Assembly: GCF_905475395.1 (NCBI RefSeq)
Contig: NC_058339.1
Span: 41,735,172 to 41,799,171, forward strand
Source of the DNA: Chrysoperla carnea
Lineage: Eukaryota > Arthropoda > Insecta > Neuroptera > Chrysopidae
Length of the DNA stretch: 64,000 nt
Direction of reading: 5' to 3'
The stretch's first letter is position 1, and the number at the start of each line of letters is the position of its first letter. The notes beneath the pieces are model-generated. The model saw nothing but the letters and a program-made list of their open reading frames with translations. It did not search any database and was not told the DNA's origin. A program made the position numbers and the translations under genes. Of this stretch, positions 25,141 to 39,100 are shown piece after piece.

Positions 25141-26267
25141 AAACAATCCCGTTGAAGTAGAACTTTTTTTATACAAAATAATAGTTTTATTTTTCAATAT
25201 AATTCATATTTTGATTTGGAAATAATTATGCAATAAAGTCGAATATTAGCATTTATTGAGAAATAATAGTGATGATAAAAAAATTCGAAGCCGCCAGAAA
25301 CTGAGCAAAGAACCTTTTGTTTAAACACTAGTCCACAGTTTATATATATTATAGTATAGTCTACGTGTAAATTATTTACCCCCTCAAAATCCTACCTTTA
25401 TAGGAAGAATGCAAAATATTATTGGGACAACGAGTTTTTTTTTTTTTGAAACCACTAGACAGACAGATACTCAAATTTTATAACCCCCCTGGCGTTTACT
25501 ACTTTGCTGGGGTGTTAAAAATAGATATGACCTTATTACAGCTTTTAAAAATATTAAGTACATAAACTAAAGTTTTTGTAAATATTTATAAATGATGCTA
25601 CTTAAAAATGGACATTATTTATTTAATAAACATATTTTATATCTACATTAATATTAGCTTGATAAGTAGAGCTATGAGTTCATTAATTTTTCAAGATATG
25701 CATTAATAACATAAAAACGGACATTACAATACACTTTATATAACATAAAATTGATTCTAATAAATGGAGCTATTATTATTTCTGAATTTACAAACTTATA
25801 ACAGAAAGAAAATGGGTAAATCTTGTGCCAGGTCCGGATTAATTCTTAAGCGGGTTCTAAAAAAACAATAATTTTTTTTCTACTTTTTTACATAGGTTGT
25901 ACAAGAATCTTGTACAACGTACGGATATATTGTAATTGCGAGAAAAATTCGTTGTTGAGTTTTTCAGAAATATTCATTTAGGTATCCCCGAACCCATTTT
26001 GACTAGTTGTCTGCAGGGATGAAAGTAGAGCTGAAAAGGCTCCGGACTAAAACCGAATTTGGCTACCCCATCCAAATATCATTGGTTATAATAATATTGT
26101 GGAAATGCAAAGTAAAAATAACAGTATTTTGTCGATAAAAAAATTTCACAGCCTTTGGCAGGAAAGAGTCTTTCAAATTTTACCCATTGATTTTAAAGCT
26201 ACTATATGTACTTTGCTTTTCCATGCTACTTGTTCCTGATGTTTAGGATAACCACTCACTTATTTTT
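25141..26267. other. AT-rich non-coding DNA
   Basis: A perfect 11-bp-arm palindrome GTTGTACAAGA/TCTTGTACAAC lies at 25898-25920. Nothing else was recognised. Confidence 0.4.
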
Positions 26268-26835
26268 ATACCATGTATATATGAAATATACATAGTATAT
26301 TAAGTTTAGTTCCAAGTTTGTAACGCTTAAAAATAATGATGATAGGAAAAAAATTTTGTCATAGGTGTTCATAAAATCAACTAATTAGTCCATTTCCGGT
26401 TGTCCGTCCGTCCGTCCGTCTGTGGACACGATAACTCAAAAACGAAAAAAGATATCGAGCTGAAATTTTCACACCGTACTCAGGACGTAAAAAGTGAGGT
26501 CAAGTTTGTAAATGAGCATCATAGGTCAATTGGGTCTTGGGTCCGTAGGATTCATCTTATAAACCGTTAGAGAAAGAACAAAAGTTTAAATGTAAAAAAT
26601 GTCCTTATCAAAAAATAAACAACTTTTGCTTGAAACATTTTTTCGTAAACATCACTTTTTACCCCTGAGGGCGCCAATTAGGCGAAAATTTTGTAGTATG
26701 TACCATACTTGAATATCAGTTATGTATGTGTCACATGTATGTATGTGTGTATATGTGTAAAGAAATCAACACTGACTATGCATGGTATTTCAACAATTAA
26801 CTCAGTCAATTGTTTGTTTTCACTTGTTTTTTGGT
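26268..26835 (+). repeat. interspersed repeat, TACCATG family, copy 2 (longest)
   Basis: Begins ATACCATGTATATATG, continues with AAGTTTAGTTCCAAGTTTGT, GTCCATTTCCGGTTGTCC, a TCCG microsatellite (26401-26420) and AACTCAAAAACGAAA. It ends GCATGGTATTTCAACAATTA, then ACTCAGTCAATTGTTTG. The start TACCATG and the end CATGGTA are inverted repeats. No transposase seen. Confidence 0.75.
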
Positions 26836-28997
26836 ATTTTTGACATTAGCAGCTTCATCGACTTTCCTCTATTTTTCTCGCTTTTTTTTGGGAGAAGTAC
26901 TTTAAATAAGTTCGGTTCAGTCCTAAATATATCTTTGATGAATTTGATACTCTTTAAATTTTGTTCTGGCTTTGGCGTATTCCACTAAAAACACAGGGTT
27001 TTTATGAAACTTAATATATTAATAGATCGGGAGATTTTAAAAGAAAAAATGGAACAAAAAAAGTCTGCCCTTTTGAACACTCAAAATAGAGATATTTTTA
27101 ATGCAGAATGTGTAATTTTTTACGGCCTTAGGTAACTGGTAAGATGCAATCAAAAAAGCAAACAATTTTTGTTTCTGGCATATTTCCGAAAATTTAGTTT
27201 TATTTTTATGTAAAAATGTTTCAAACATAAGTAATCTGTCTCTCTTTAAGATTAACGTTGCAATATAAATTTTTCTGTATCTGTTACCAGTTACGAAAAT
27301 GAGCAATTTTTAACCCCTTGTATTATGTAATATCGCATTAAATTTTGTATTCCACTAAATTAAAATTGTTGCCATTGAAATTGCTTGAAAGTGCTTTGTA
27401 AATGCAATATATTTTCAATATATGTAACCAATAGTAAAAATAAAAAAATTTCTTTTGTTATTATATAACAAAATGGAGAACTGCTATTAGGAAATAAAAT
27501 ATTAATATTTTTGTATTATAGGTAATTATTCCTTAGGCATTATAATATTTATTTCTAGTTGTATAGCGTGGGAAATAAAAACCTGAAAAATTTCGAATTT
27601 AATATTATTACATTCATTATCTTACACTGCCATATTCTGCCAATCGATTATTGCAATAGACTATCTCTTGTAATATTGTGAGACTATTGTTTGTATCTTA
27701 ACGGTGACTCAAAGATAGTATTACGCAGGTTATCCGCCCAAATCATAGTTTATTTATTAAATGATATAGATGCCTCATTTTCCAACCCGTTTTTGAAACA
27801 ACCAGTTTTGACATGCTTTATCAATAAATTATACTATGGACGACCATGTAATACAACAGGAATAAGGGTAGTACGTAGCAAAATGATTGCAATGACTTGA
27901 TTTTCATAAGAAATCTCATAGTTTTCTACGTAACAGAAAGTGGATATCTTAACAATTTTCTACCAATTGAAAGTATGAAATTATCTCACAAAATATTGGT
28001 ATTAAGTCTGCAAATGGGCAAGTAAGGTTCAGGTTCCGAAAATTTTAAAACGATTTTTCGTTAGGTTATTCACGTTGAAACCTCACTCAAATGTTTCCTC
28101 ATTCACTCTCTTTCGATGAAATATCGAAAATTTGCACTTTAATTTATATTTTGGGATGATGAATTCTTCCAAGAGGCAAACTTTTTGTAGCTCTCCAGTA
28201 ATAAATGCTAATTGGCTACGTTAGACACAATTTTCATTGTTTTTTCTTTTTTTTTTGTTGTTGGAAAGAACGTATGCTGTTTTATAGTCGGAATAATATC
28301 TTAGCCCATTCAAAAGTTTGTGGGTTGAGGTCTCTTCAGTTCATAGGTATTGTATTACTAGAGGAGGAAATAATTACAGTATCCGCTCCAAACCTTTAGA
28401 TTTTCAAACATTAAAGAAAAAAACAAATCGTTATTAATTTGATCACACGCAAAATATTAAATCCCCTTAAAATCATTAAGTCAATGTTAGGCATAGTAAA
28501 AAATTGTAGCAAGGCTGCAATCCTGCTCCAAGTATGTCATCAGTTTCAAGGTAAAAAGGGATGATATAGTTTAAAACTAAACCCGTCACGCAATATTAGT
28601 TTTACGACACAAAATAATTTCCCACTCGTTCAGTTGAACGCATTCCATGAACTTTTTTTATAATTTTTATTTTGTAAACCATACCGTGAATACATTTCCA
28701 AACTTTCGAATTACAGACCTTATAAGTTTTTATCAGTCTTAAATTGATTAATGAAAGATAATGTATTTTTATAGCTTAATGTCAATTGAATTTATTTCTA
28801 CCATCTAAAAATACATTCTAATGTTTATATTTATTTATCATTACGATCTAAAATAATATTGACGTGTTCGGTGCCTACATAAGAGGTTAGATTATAAATA
28901 ATTTAATGTATTCGAGACAATTAAACACTGTTAATAACATTTTTATACATACGGAATTGTACTTTTCAGGCTAATAATTCAGGATAGTAGTTCTTAA
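26836..28997. other. AT-rich non-coding DNA
   Basis: Short ORFs on both strands have no motif. No exon was recognised. Confidence 0.35.
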
Positions 28998-29512
28998 GGC
29001 AGTTTTCCACTAAACGAACAGTTAAGTTTATTTTGTGTTTGTGTTTTCTATAATCTAAAAAAACAAAAAGCTGAAACAAACCCAAAACTCTCGTTTCCAT
29101 CGAGCGGGCAACATTTTTTTCTAGTTTTGCTTTTGTCTTTGGTCCTTTTCCACTGGTTGTCGCAAGTAAGTGAAAACACAGTTTTTCTTTAATAATCAAC
29201 CAACATGTTTAGAGAAGAGGATTTTCTATTCTTAGTTGTGTTTTGATACTGAAGTCCTTGGAAAAAAGAAAGTGTACGGTGTCTTTAAAGCAAGGCAAAC
29301 AAGTAAAATAAAAAGTACAACATGACCGTTTCTACTAAACAGACTCAAGTCAAAACACGTCGAAAACTTTTGGTATGAACGCTCCCGAAAAACAGAACTC
29401 CAACTGTCGCAAAACACGCCAGTTTTTAAAAAATTTGCGAAAAATTCCAGCTTTGTTTTATTCGACACTAGTTAGTTTTTTTTGCTTTGTCTGTTTAGTG
29501 TAAAATCGGCAT
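28998..29512. mobile_element. 515-bp non-autonomous TIR element with a 10-bp target duplication
   Basis: Imperfect inverted ends GGCAGTTTTCCACTAAACGA and ATGCCGATTTTACACTAAAC (read inward) are flanked by TAGTTCTTAA (28988-28997) and TAGTTATTAA (29513-29522), 9 of 10 identical. CACTAAAC/CTACTAAAC-like motifs recur inside. The duplication length suggests a hAT- or Mutator-like mobiliser, but the TIRs were not matched to a known family. The ORFs inside are chance. Confidence 0.6.
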
Positions 29513-29522
29513 TAGTTATTAA

Positions 29523-30022
29523 TTAATAGAGATATGGGACAGACAATTTTTTATTTTAGTTGTTAGTTTGGTATTGGTGCAATTAGTCGACCTGCCGGTG
29601 TTCTATTGGGAAAAAAATTCGGTCCCCAATATGAGTTACTACGTTATTCATGCAGTTATTGGAATTAACAAGTATTTTGGAAAATGTAAATATTAAATGT
29701 ATCTATATCTTTCATATTGGAGATATACAGTATAAAATTCTGGTAAAAAAACTCCTTTGCAGTTTTTGATACCTTTAATGTGATAGAAAAATGAATTAAT
29801 TATCGCCTGTTAAATTGTAGAAAATAAAATTTACAAAATTTCATTACCGTTGTATTTTTTCTATAATATTTATTTGCCAAAGTTTAAGGTTGCTTATATG
29901 AATGAGTCTAGAATATGGATATGAAAAGAAATAATATTAAATAAAATTTATTTAAAGTGATTTCTCGTATTATATACAAAAATGCTCAATGTACTTAAGA
30001 GAATCTGTTTTATTAATTGCAG
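29523..30022. other. non-coding DNA before first coding exon A
   Basis: AT-rich; ends in the 3' splice site TTTTATTAATTGCAG at 30022. Nothing else recognised. Confidence 0.4.
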
Positions 30023-30131
30023 GTGGCGTCTCATGAAACTAGGATAGCACCCATAGGTAATTCTATGCCTCATTCCATAGCAATGGCGAATCTGCGGAGG
30101 GACGAGGATTATCGAAACAATATAGTTGGAG
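30023..30131 (+). CDS. stomatin-like gene, first coding exon A
   Basis: The exon is bounded by TTAATTGCAG and GGAG|GTAAAA. The first in-frame ATG is at 30065 ([19 protein letters not shown]..., 22 codons plus one base). The seventh codon, also ATG, has a better start context (GCAATGG). The frame stays open back to the acceptor, so a coding exon further upstream is not excluded, but a short out-of-frame uORF and the putative UTR exon at 22.9 kb favour a start here. The exon ends in phase 1, matching the microexon and the shared exon at 52332. Confidence 0.75.
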
Positions 30132-33100
30132 GTAAAATTCGAATTTTTGTTTTAGATATTGCATTTCCTACATTAGGTATAATATAGTTCGATAATATAA
30201 TATTACCTAATGATGGATACATAACAAAAATTATATGTGTAAATTTTTTTCGAAATTAGCCGCATTGAGTGGTGTAGTACTTTAATATTATACTTTTATG
30301 CTTGATTTTAGTTAATGTACAATAAAAATCCTGATAAATTATCTTAAAAATAACCTTACTATTTTTGGGAGTTCTGAAAGACCGTGGGACAGAAAGTGTG
30401 TTTTGTTAAATGATTAATACATACTTCAAACTTCGTTAATGGCTTCCTTATACGACGAGTATATTAAACTTCTCTCAACGGCTTTTTTTTTTTCAAAAGT
30501 GCTGCTTTTCAAATCAGCATAATTACGGCATATTTAAGCTATCGGTTTAAAAACTTGATAATATTGATAACAATGACCACTTGATAACATTAATAATTAT
30601 TAAACAATTCAGCAAAAGTAAACCATGTACCTATGTATTTAAATAAAACAAAAATACTTAAGTACAGCATATTCGAGGTGGTAGGCAAGCTAATCGGTCA
30701 AATATTTTTGTCGGAAATAATATTTTATGTTTAATAACTACTAATGTTTTTAAGTGGTCATATTGTCCGATAAATTCCCTGCAAATCCTCTTAAATATGA
30801 GTAACATGTTATTGTACTCTACTTCTTGACTTTGATATAATCATCATCTAGGTATATGCTAATTCATATTGATGATGTCTACATAGTAGTGGAAATATGA
30901 ATTTATATAATACAAAAACTTGATCTGGGAAATTGTGGCAAAAATAAGGTTTAGGCAAAAATATTAAAAAATAAAGTTTAGAATGAAAAGATATCCAATA
31001 ACATTTCCTTTCTGAAATAAATTGTGAAATTATTAAAAAAAGATTCTGGTTTTATCAGTTGGCAACTTAACACTAAAAATCTTATGGCACATCTCTTAAA
31101 TGTGCAGAATTTTATGAGGAATATCTTTGTAGATTAGCTAAAATTGCGAATTTTTCTTGCTATAAAATGCAACCATCTGGATACGTGATTCAGAAGTTTA
31201 TTAAATTGGGAGATGCTATATGATAATGAAACACAGCACTTTCCACCGAAAGGAAAATATTTATTTCCCTTATTTTTATTAAAATTATGAGGGTAATATC
31301 TAATGCAATACATAGTATAGTTTGTATTCATTTTATTTTTAGTCCATTCGATTGAATGACAGCTTAATTAATGCAATGTAAATTGCATTAATTAAGCTGT
31401 CAAAGTATTAATGAATAATTAATTTAAATTATTACTTAATTATACAATGTCTATAAGGTGTTTCAAAATTACTTTAGTATAAAATAAGCAGAAAAGCTCT
31501 TAAAAAAATATACCGATTCTAACCTACCTCGTGAGCCATATAAAATATATGAAGTAAGAAACGTTTTTATGTACGTTCTTATGTATACAACAAAGAGGGA
31601 ATGTGTACTGTGTGTTATGGTTATGTGTTACTGTGTGTGACTGGTATTGTATGTGTACAAATTCAAGTGATGTGTCTGATCGGCTGTTCATGTATACGCA
31701 TATACAATCCCTCTTTGTTTTATACATAAGAACGTTCATGAGAATTCTTCTTACTTCATATAAATGGCTAACAATATGGTAAGAAAGCTCCATAGATTAA
31801 CTATATAACAATAAAACATTCATGTAACTGTTATCTACTGTAGCATCCACGATTCTATTCTAAAGTCATATTATATGCTAATAGGAGTGAAATAAAACGC
31901 AATTTCATCAAGCCATCCATAAAGAGATAAAAGTTTAATTGCACTGTTTTCATTTTTTGCCAGAGTTTTATATATACCTAAAGTAATGCCATGGAATTCT
32001 GAAACATCTTGTATAATCTGGCTACGTAGGCAATTTTTATAAATGGTTTCAATGGGGTTTTTGTTTAAGTTAATTAAAAATATAACGAATGGTATAAAAA
32101 TTAAAGTATAGATAATATTGGCTATTAATTATGCATTAAGGAATTTATCATTTCGTGATTAATTACAATCTTTTGAATCTAAATTCGAATTTCTCATTTA
32201 ACAATTGGGGAATATATAATGATCACAATTGTAAAGACGGGTTTAAATTGATATTTTTGTTATTGGCACTCATCCAATTATGTAAAGGCTTGCATTTACA
32301 TATAATAATGGATAATGATAAACAAATAAAAAACCAAAATATAGGTAAGAATTCTTGTCCTCATGAAAAGAGCAATGGTAGTTAAAGTAACCAAAATAAT
32401 ATTGCGATACGGTAAACATGGATCTAATTGATCTTAAATAAGATTTTTAATAATATACAAAAAGTGTAATCTGTCTTTTAGAGTATAAAAAACTGTATTC
32501 GAAAAATAAAAACAGCCGAACCTAGATAAGCAAGAAGTTAAGATATTCTGATTTTTTCTCGTTTCAGAGGATCAATAAACTTTTTACTCAGCAGTTACAA
32601 TATGTTCATGATAACAAAAATGTTTATGGGGCGGTAAATTGATCTCAGTAATAAATAAAGATTAAAAATAATGATGTGGGTGACCTCTGTTATAGACGTG
32701 GTCTGAGAAACGGAGGTTTAACCCCAATATTATTATCATTATAAAAAATCGAGAGTTTGTTATTTACAATAAAATTGAACACCTAAAACCGAATTGGATT
32801 ATTTGTTTGTGTACATTACTGTGTTCAAAAGTTCCAAAAAGGCAAAATTATCTATTTGCCTATAGAATTATTCTATTTACCTATAGAATAAAACTACCTA
32901 TATTTGGCAAAATATTTTTCACTATAAATTTCTCACTATAATTGATATTTCTTGCTTGTCTAGTTCGCTCATTTAGATTTAATTGTACTCCCAATACTGT
33001 GCATAAATTTAACTAATTTCTTATTTTCTTATTTCAGCAACAACTGGCGAAGCATTGGAGTCATGTGCGTAACGCTAAAATTTATTTTATTATTGAAAAA

Positions 33101-36100
33101 ATGACCATTCTTATTAAAATTAAATTGACCATTCATTGTAAATAAAATAAATCCCATAAATCACGCTTTAACGGCCATGAAACGGATGTATAGCACATGC
33201 TTATCTTTCCTTGTTAACCTTTTATACACTGCAGAAGTATATATTTTCAGAGGAAATATGATTATATATTGATGATCTTGTACCTACCGAAAATCAGCGT
33301 TCTTGATTGTAATTGAATACTTCTTTCTTTAATCATATTTATCATTTTATACCAACAGCCATAACTTTCGTTATTCTACTTTTTGCATTAGTTTTTGACG
33401 GCCTCAGAGGAAAAACAGCGGAAGTCAATTTTTTGACTTTAAAATAATTTTGCTTTTTTTTTTTAAATATTTTTTATATTGCACACTTCTTTTTCAAAAT
33501 ATGCGAATATAAAGGCTAATCATATATGCATATATAAAAAATTATGATAAATCGATGAAACTATATTTAAAAAAAAAAAAAACTATGTGGAAATTAAAAA
33601 TTTATGCTTTTAATAACCGATCTAGAGCCCTTTCTTTCTCATACAAATAATAGTTCTTTGTGTGATTATTAGTTTTATTATTACATCCATAATAAAAGTT
33701 AAAATAAAAGAAGAACAAGCTATTGGATTATTCATATCGATAACAGAATTTTGTTTGTAATAAATATTTAATATAAATCAATAGTACAAAAGTAAAAAAT
33801 AAATAAATGATATACAATTTTTTAAGGTTTATCTGTGCTTAATTAATTTATGTTATTAAACGTTAACTTAGTAAACCACCAATGAATAAAGGTTTTTGAC
33901 CTTTACTTTCACGTTCAAAGCTGATTTTTTATAAAAACTTCCTTTCAAAACGCTTTATCTTAAATATTCTAAGTATAACAGTAAATTTATACATTACAGC
34001 ATGCATCAAATCCGGTAGTTCTGATTTTTTTATGATGTTATTCCAATGAATAATCCAAGTTTATGAACTCAGGCGCCGAACGCAACTTTGCCAAAAATCG
34101 ACAAATCCGTGAAAATATCGGAATTTTTCGATTGTCCAATGTTCACATATCAAAAATCAAAGTGAGATATAAAATAGAAATTTTGCCACAAACTGTAAAA
34201 AATCGGCCAATTTTTATTTCGAGTATATGTTATCAGTGAAAATGTCTAGTCTTTGAATCTTATTGAAAATGCCACTCCATCGCCGAAAAACCATAATCAT
34301 TCTCGGTTATTTCAACACACCAGTAACACTGTGTTCAAAATACTTTTTTATTTGCCAAACAAAAGTGTTTGCCAAAAGCCAGTTTTGCGCGCGAATTTGT
34401 AGAAAAAAAAGTCTTTTGTTGATCCCATTTATTAGGTTTTGAACATTATAAAGAAATTAAGTAGAAAACTTATTACAAACAAGCGTTTATTTAATACAAT
34501 TTAATCGATAATAAATTTGAATGGATATGAATGAACATTAAATCTCAAGCTTGTACCTACAGAGATTGCATATTTTTCAAAGTTCATTTTATGTGTTTTG
34601 AGTTTGATCGCATAATAGCAGTGGTCTTCAAACTTCTTGAGAATTGAGACGTTATTTTCATAAGGTCAGGGGTTGATATGGTTTTTGCAATACTACCTAA
34701 AACTGACTGTTACAAGAAAATTTCTTTGATATGTCTCAAATCCGAAAGAAACAAGCCGTAGAGTTCCCAGTAGAGTTAAGAGCTATAAAAAAAAACCCTA
34801 GGCTCACTCGAAACAACTCGACCGTATGTTACAAAATCTTCTTTTCAGATCATAATGCCGATTTCTTTCAGGAAAATCAGGAAAAAAATGAAAACGAAAG
34901 TGAAAAAAACCATTTAAATAGATTGTTTTTAAAGAGGTTAACCTGGTTAAAGAGGTCGTTTATTTTTTGAATAAAGAAAAACAGAGCTATGTATTATGAA
35001 CACGTATCAAACATTTGGTGGAGCTATACATACATATGTCAATAAGTGAATATTTATATTATTGGTATGATGTTATTAAAAGTATTACAATCTTACTATT
35101 GTATCTATTCTACAATGGCTGCGATCAGCTAAGGGACTGGTCAATTAATTTATAGAGCGCACTAAAAAAGTATTACTGGCAACTTATTTGTCATGATATA
35201 TTTTTGCTAACTCAACTCAGATCAACTTAACTCAACGCAAAGCGTTGATTCTTACGGATTTAGGAAAAAAAACATCGCATCTATTACGCAAAAATTTGGG
35301 TAATAGAGTCACAGTTTTGAACGGAAGGGCTTAAAACCTCAGAACCTAACCAACTCTTCTACAGTTGACAAGCTCAACCCAGCCATCTCGTAATTACAAC
35401 AGTACTCCGGGTCTATAAAACTTTTGGTCTAATTTTTCGGTCTATTTTTCGGATTACCGATTTTTGTTAAAAGGTATTTAGATTACACGGATTGAAGTGT
35501 AGCCCGATTACAGTCGCGACATATTAAAAGCTTCAATTTGCTGTTACAAAGTCTTTTCCATGAAAAACTTTCACATTATCTTGCCCGTGAATGTATAAGC
35601 ACACATTTTGGTTCATTTGTCAGCCTTTTCGTACCCAATTCCTAGGGGCTGGCCACCCAGCCAATAATGAATTTTAAGATAATTTTATTTACCCGGATTT
35701 TAAAAAAATACCAAAATATTTCTAATCGGGAATTTGGTTGTTGAATTAAAAAAAGACACTTGTTAAGTATTAAAAAACCTTAGTTGAAATCGTTCACTGC
35801 TGACTTTTCCAATAGCATTTAATGATTTTGGTTCAATGTTCGAGTGAGTATTGCTTCATTTTATTTCCTCCTTCTCAGTCTGCTTTACAAACTATTGATA
35901 CAAAAGGACTATTAGGATACTCTGCTAGAATCAAAAATTAATTTAAAAAAAATGTAAATGGAGTCTATTTATATGATTGTAAGTTCATGACATACGTATA
36001 CTCTATTTCAAAGCAAACGTACCAAATCTTCAAAAACTATTCGGTAGTGGTCCAGTAAAAGTAATGTTTTTACGTGAATTTATTCAAAGGCAAAAAAAAA

Positions 36101-39100
36101 AAAAAAACTAAAAAAAGGAAGGTTTCGCATCTAATTTAAAACCCTACTAACGCACAGTTTCAAAACTGTTACGGTTGTGTTAATTAACACTATGTATACA
36201 TAAAAAAACAATTTTTGGACAATATCTTGGAGACCATTAACTTTATGAAACATAGTTTCAAACAAAAATTGTTGGAAATTTTTTTCCGTAAAAAGTCATC
36301 AAAGATTTTGATATCTGCAGCCATTTTTCCAAAAATCGGGAAAAACGGCCAAATATATATTTATATGCTAATTAACAATATCTTGAAACAATATTTTACG
36401 GAAAATTGTTGTCCTAAAAAAAATGTAGAATGAAAAATTTCGATATCTTTAGCCGTTTTCAAAAAGATCAATTTCATATATATTTTTCGTTAATTATTCA
36501 ATCAATAAGAGAAATATATCGGAAATGGACTAGTTAGGTGATTCTATGAACACCTATACCAAAATTTTTTTCGAAGCATCAATATTTTTAAGTGTTACAA
36601 ACTTGGGACTAAACTTAGTATACCTTGCATATTACATATATGCATGGTATAAAAACATACATATTAATAAATACAAGAGCGTCGTTTTTGCTTTGAAAGC
36701 AAGCAATTCAGTCCAAAGGGTTAAACAGGATTGAATATAAGCAAATACACTATCTCTTCTAGCTTTCAAAGATAATAAAAATGAAGAGATAATTTGTCTC
36801 ACTTTTTCAACTTTTAGCAACAGTAAGGGATGATAAAATTTTTTGAATGCTTAATTCTAAAAAACAAGAAAGTATAAACTTACAAATAAGCTTAAGGTAC
36901 TTCAATTTTGATCAGTTTTAGCGGGGAAATAGATGTATGAATTGTTTTTGAATCGACTTTTTATACAGGATTGGTTTTTTAGATTGGTGCGTTTGTTTTG
37001 AAACGGAGTACTTCCTCATATATACCTATATAATATTTCATATGACATATGTTTCGGTCGATTTTTACTGGGCATGCGATTAAAGAAAGTACATATAACA
37101 AAAGTTCTTCATTTATATTTTATATTATGAAATATATAATTATTACTTTTTTAAAATAATTTTCCTGTATTTTTTTTTGTATTTCAGTTGATTTATTTTC
37201 ATGATTAAACAACTTGTTTCGTTATTAAGCTCAGTTTTATTTGTTTGTTTTTAGTATCATTGCTAAGTTGTGTTTTATTACGATGAGCTACTTGTCATAC
37301 TTATGATATAATTAATGTGAATAATTACAGTGAATGAATAAAAAATATATTAAATACTATGTATGTACAATGATGAAACTCGTTGAAAAATAAACGATAC
37401 AGATTTTTTCTAAAGTAACTAATGCAGTTAATAATTTGGTACTTCTACGTGTGTAAAATAACTATTATATCGTTATATTATGTAGTTCTATCATGTTGTA
37501 GTATATAAATATTATCAAAGATAATAAATGAGAACTCTAGGATATTTCGAAATAAACTTCGATTTTTGCAACAATTTCCTATTGTAATTTTTTGTATTAT
37601 CTAGTGCAATTTTCTTATTACATAAATTTGTATTTCGACTACCAAGTAGTCATCATCAGCATAAATTAGCTAATCACAATTACTCTTAGTGTGTATGTTA
37701 CTTGTTGTTAATATGGTGGCGGTCTGCATTATTGTAAAATTATGTGGGATAGCATTGGATAGATTTTCGAAAATGAACGAAAACGTGCTGTCCGCCACCA
37801 AATTAGCAACGAGTAACATACACAATAAGAGTAATTACGATTAGCTAATTCATACTGATGGTGACTAGGTGGTCGAAATACGTATTAATATAATACTTGG
37901 TAGTTCAAATACGTATTTATATAATACAAAAAATTGATCAAGGAAATTGGGCGCGTTAATTTCTACCCAATTTCTCAATGGTGGCACATTTCATATTGAA
38001 ATGGAAATTTCTATTTCTATTACGTTATTTCTATTACAAAACAAATAAACTTAAAATTTTGCGTTTTTCTATCTGCAATGCTGAAAAAAATATGATATTT
38101 GCTTAATCAATTATTTTTTTTGCATTCTACACGAAAAGTAAAATCGAATCCTCTAAAATGAAAACGATCAATATAATGAATATTTTTTGCATTATTTCAT
38201 GCCATTTTTATATGATTTTTTTTTTTTAAATAAATATTTCATGTTGGTTTATTACATATGGGTCAGTTACTGTATACTGTATTAGCTAACACATTTTTTT
38301 TTACAATCCCATATCATTCAGCTTCGAGGATAAAATCTCTAGCGCCTTTAACTTTATGCCAAATAGTATGTAAGCAATTCCTCATGCTTGGGGCATTGTG
38401 TGCCAAGTTTAAAATTATTCTAAGATGGAGTCGATAGAAAATGACGCTTTCTCGGCAAGAAGTGTTTTGAGAAATTATCATTAGGTTAGGTTATATTGGC
38501 TATAGAGCCCATTGTGATACCATGTATGTGTTTTACCACCTTTCCGCTGATAATTTCATTTATCAGCTCCTCATTTTCAGAGGCTGAGTGCACCTCTTTC
38601 ATGCATATACCATGCACTACACCAGCCCATCACAACTACTCATTAAATTAATTTTGTTGAGACGGCGGGAATCGAACCCGCTACACTAAGCATACCGCGG
38701 ACGGAATTAGTAAACGCCTAAACCAAATGAGCTAATAGGGCGAAATTATCATTACTAAAACGTTATCTACCATTTGGCGAAGTCCTGTGGTTATAACTTG
38801 AATTACTCTGTATGAGAGGCCGCGTATTCGGAAGTTTTTATGCCTGCACAGTGTGTAAAACGAACTACTAAAATTTGTAAAATTGGAGGACTAAAATACA
38901 CTGTTGTCTAATATTTAAGTATAGAAAAATGTGCTTAAGTATTGTATTATAAAAAATTCTATTCTTCCATTCAATTACATTGTATTGCTATTGGAAATTC
39001 CATTTTTTCGAGTAAATTATAATAAAAATATAATAACTTCATATTTATCATTGTCAATAGTTTAATTAACCTACACAGGATGTTTTTGTGTAGGTAAGCC

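Noticed and set aside
28966-29468. Two adjacent minus-strand ORFs (77 and 78 aa)
   Set aside because: They lie almost wholly inside the non-autonomous TIR element and run out into its flank; no domain is visible.
31524-31793. 89-aa minus-strand ORF
   Set aside because: It covers a foldback element and reads through both arms and the TG-rich loop.
38640-38741. tRNA gene on the minus strand
   Set aside because: The A and B boxes belong to a SINE with a body and target duplication; the arms do not fold as a full tRNA.
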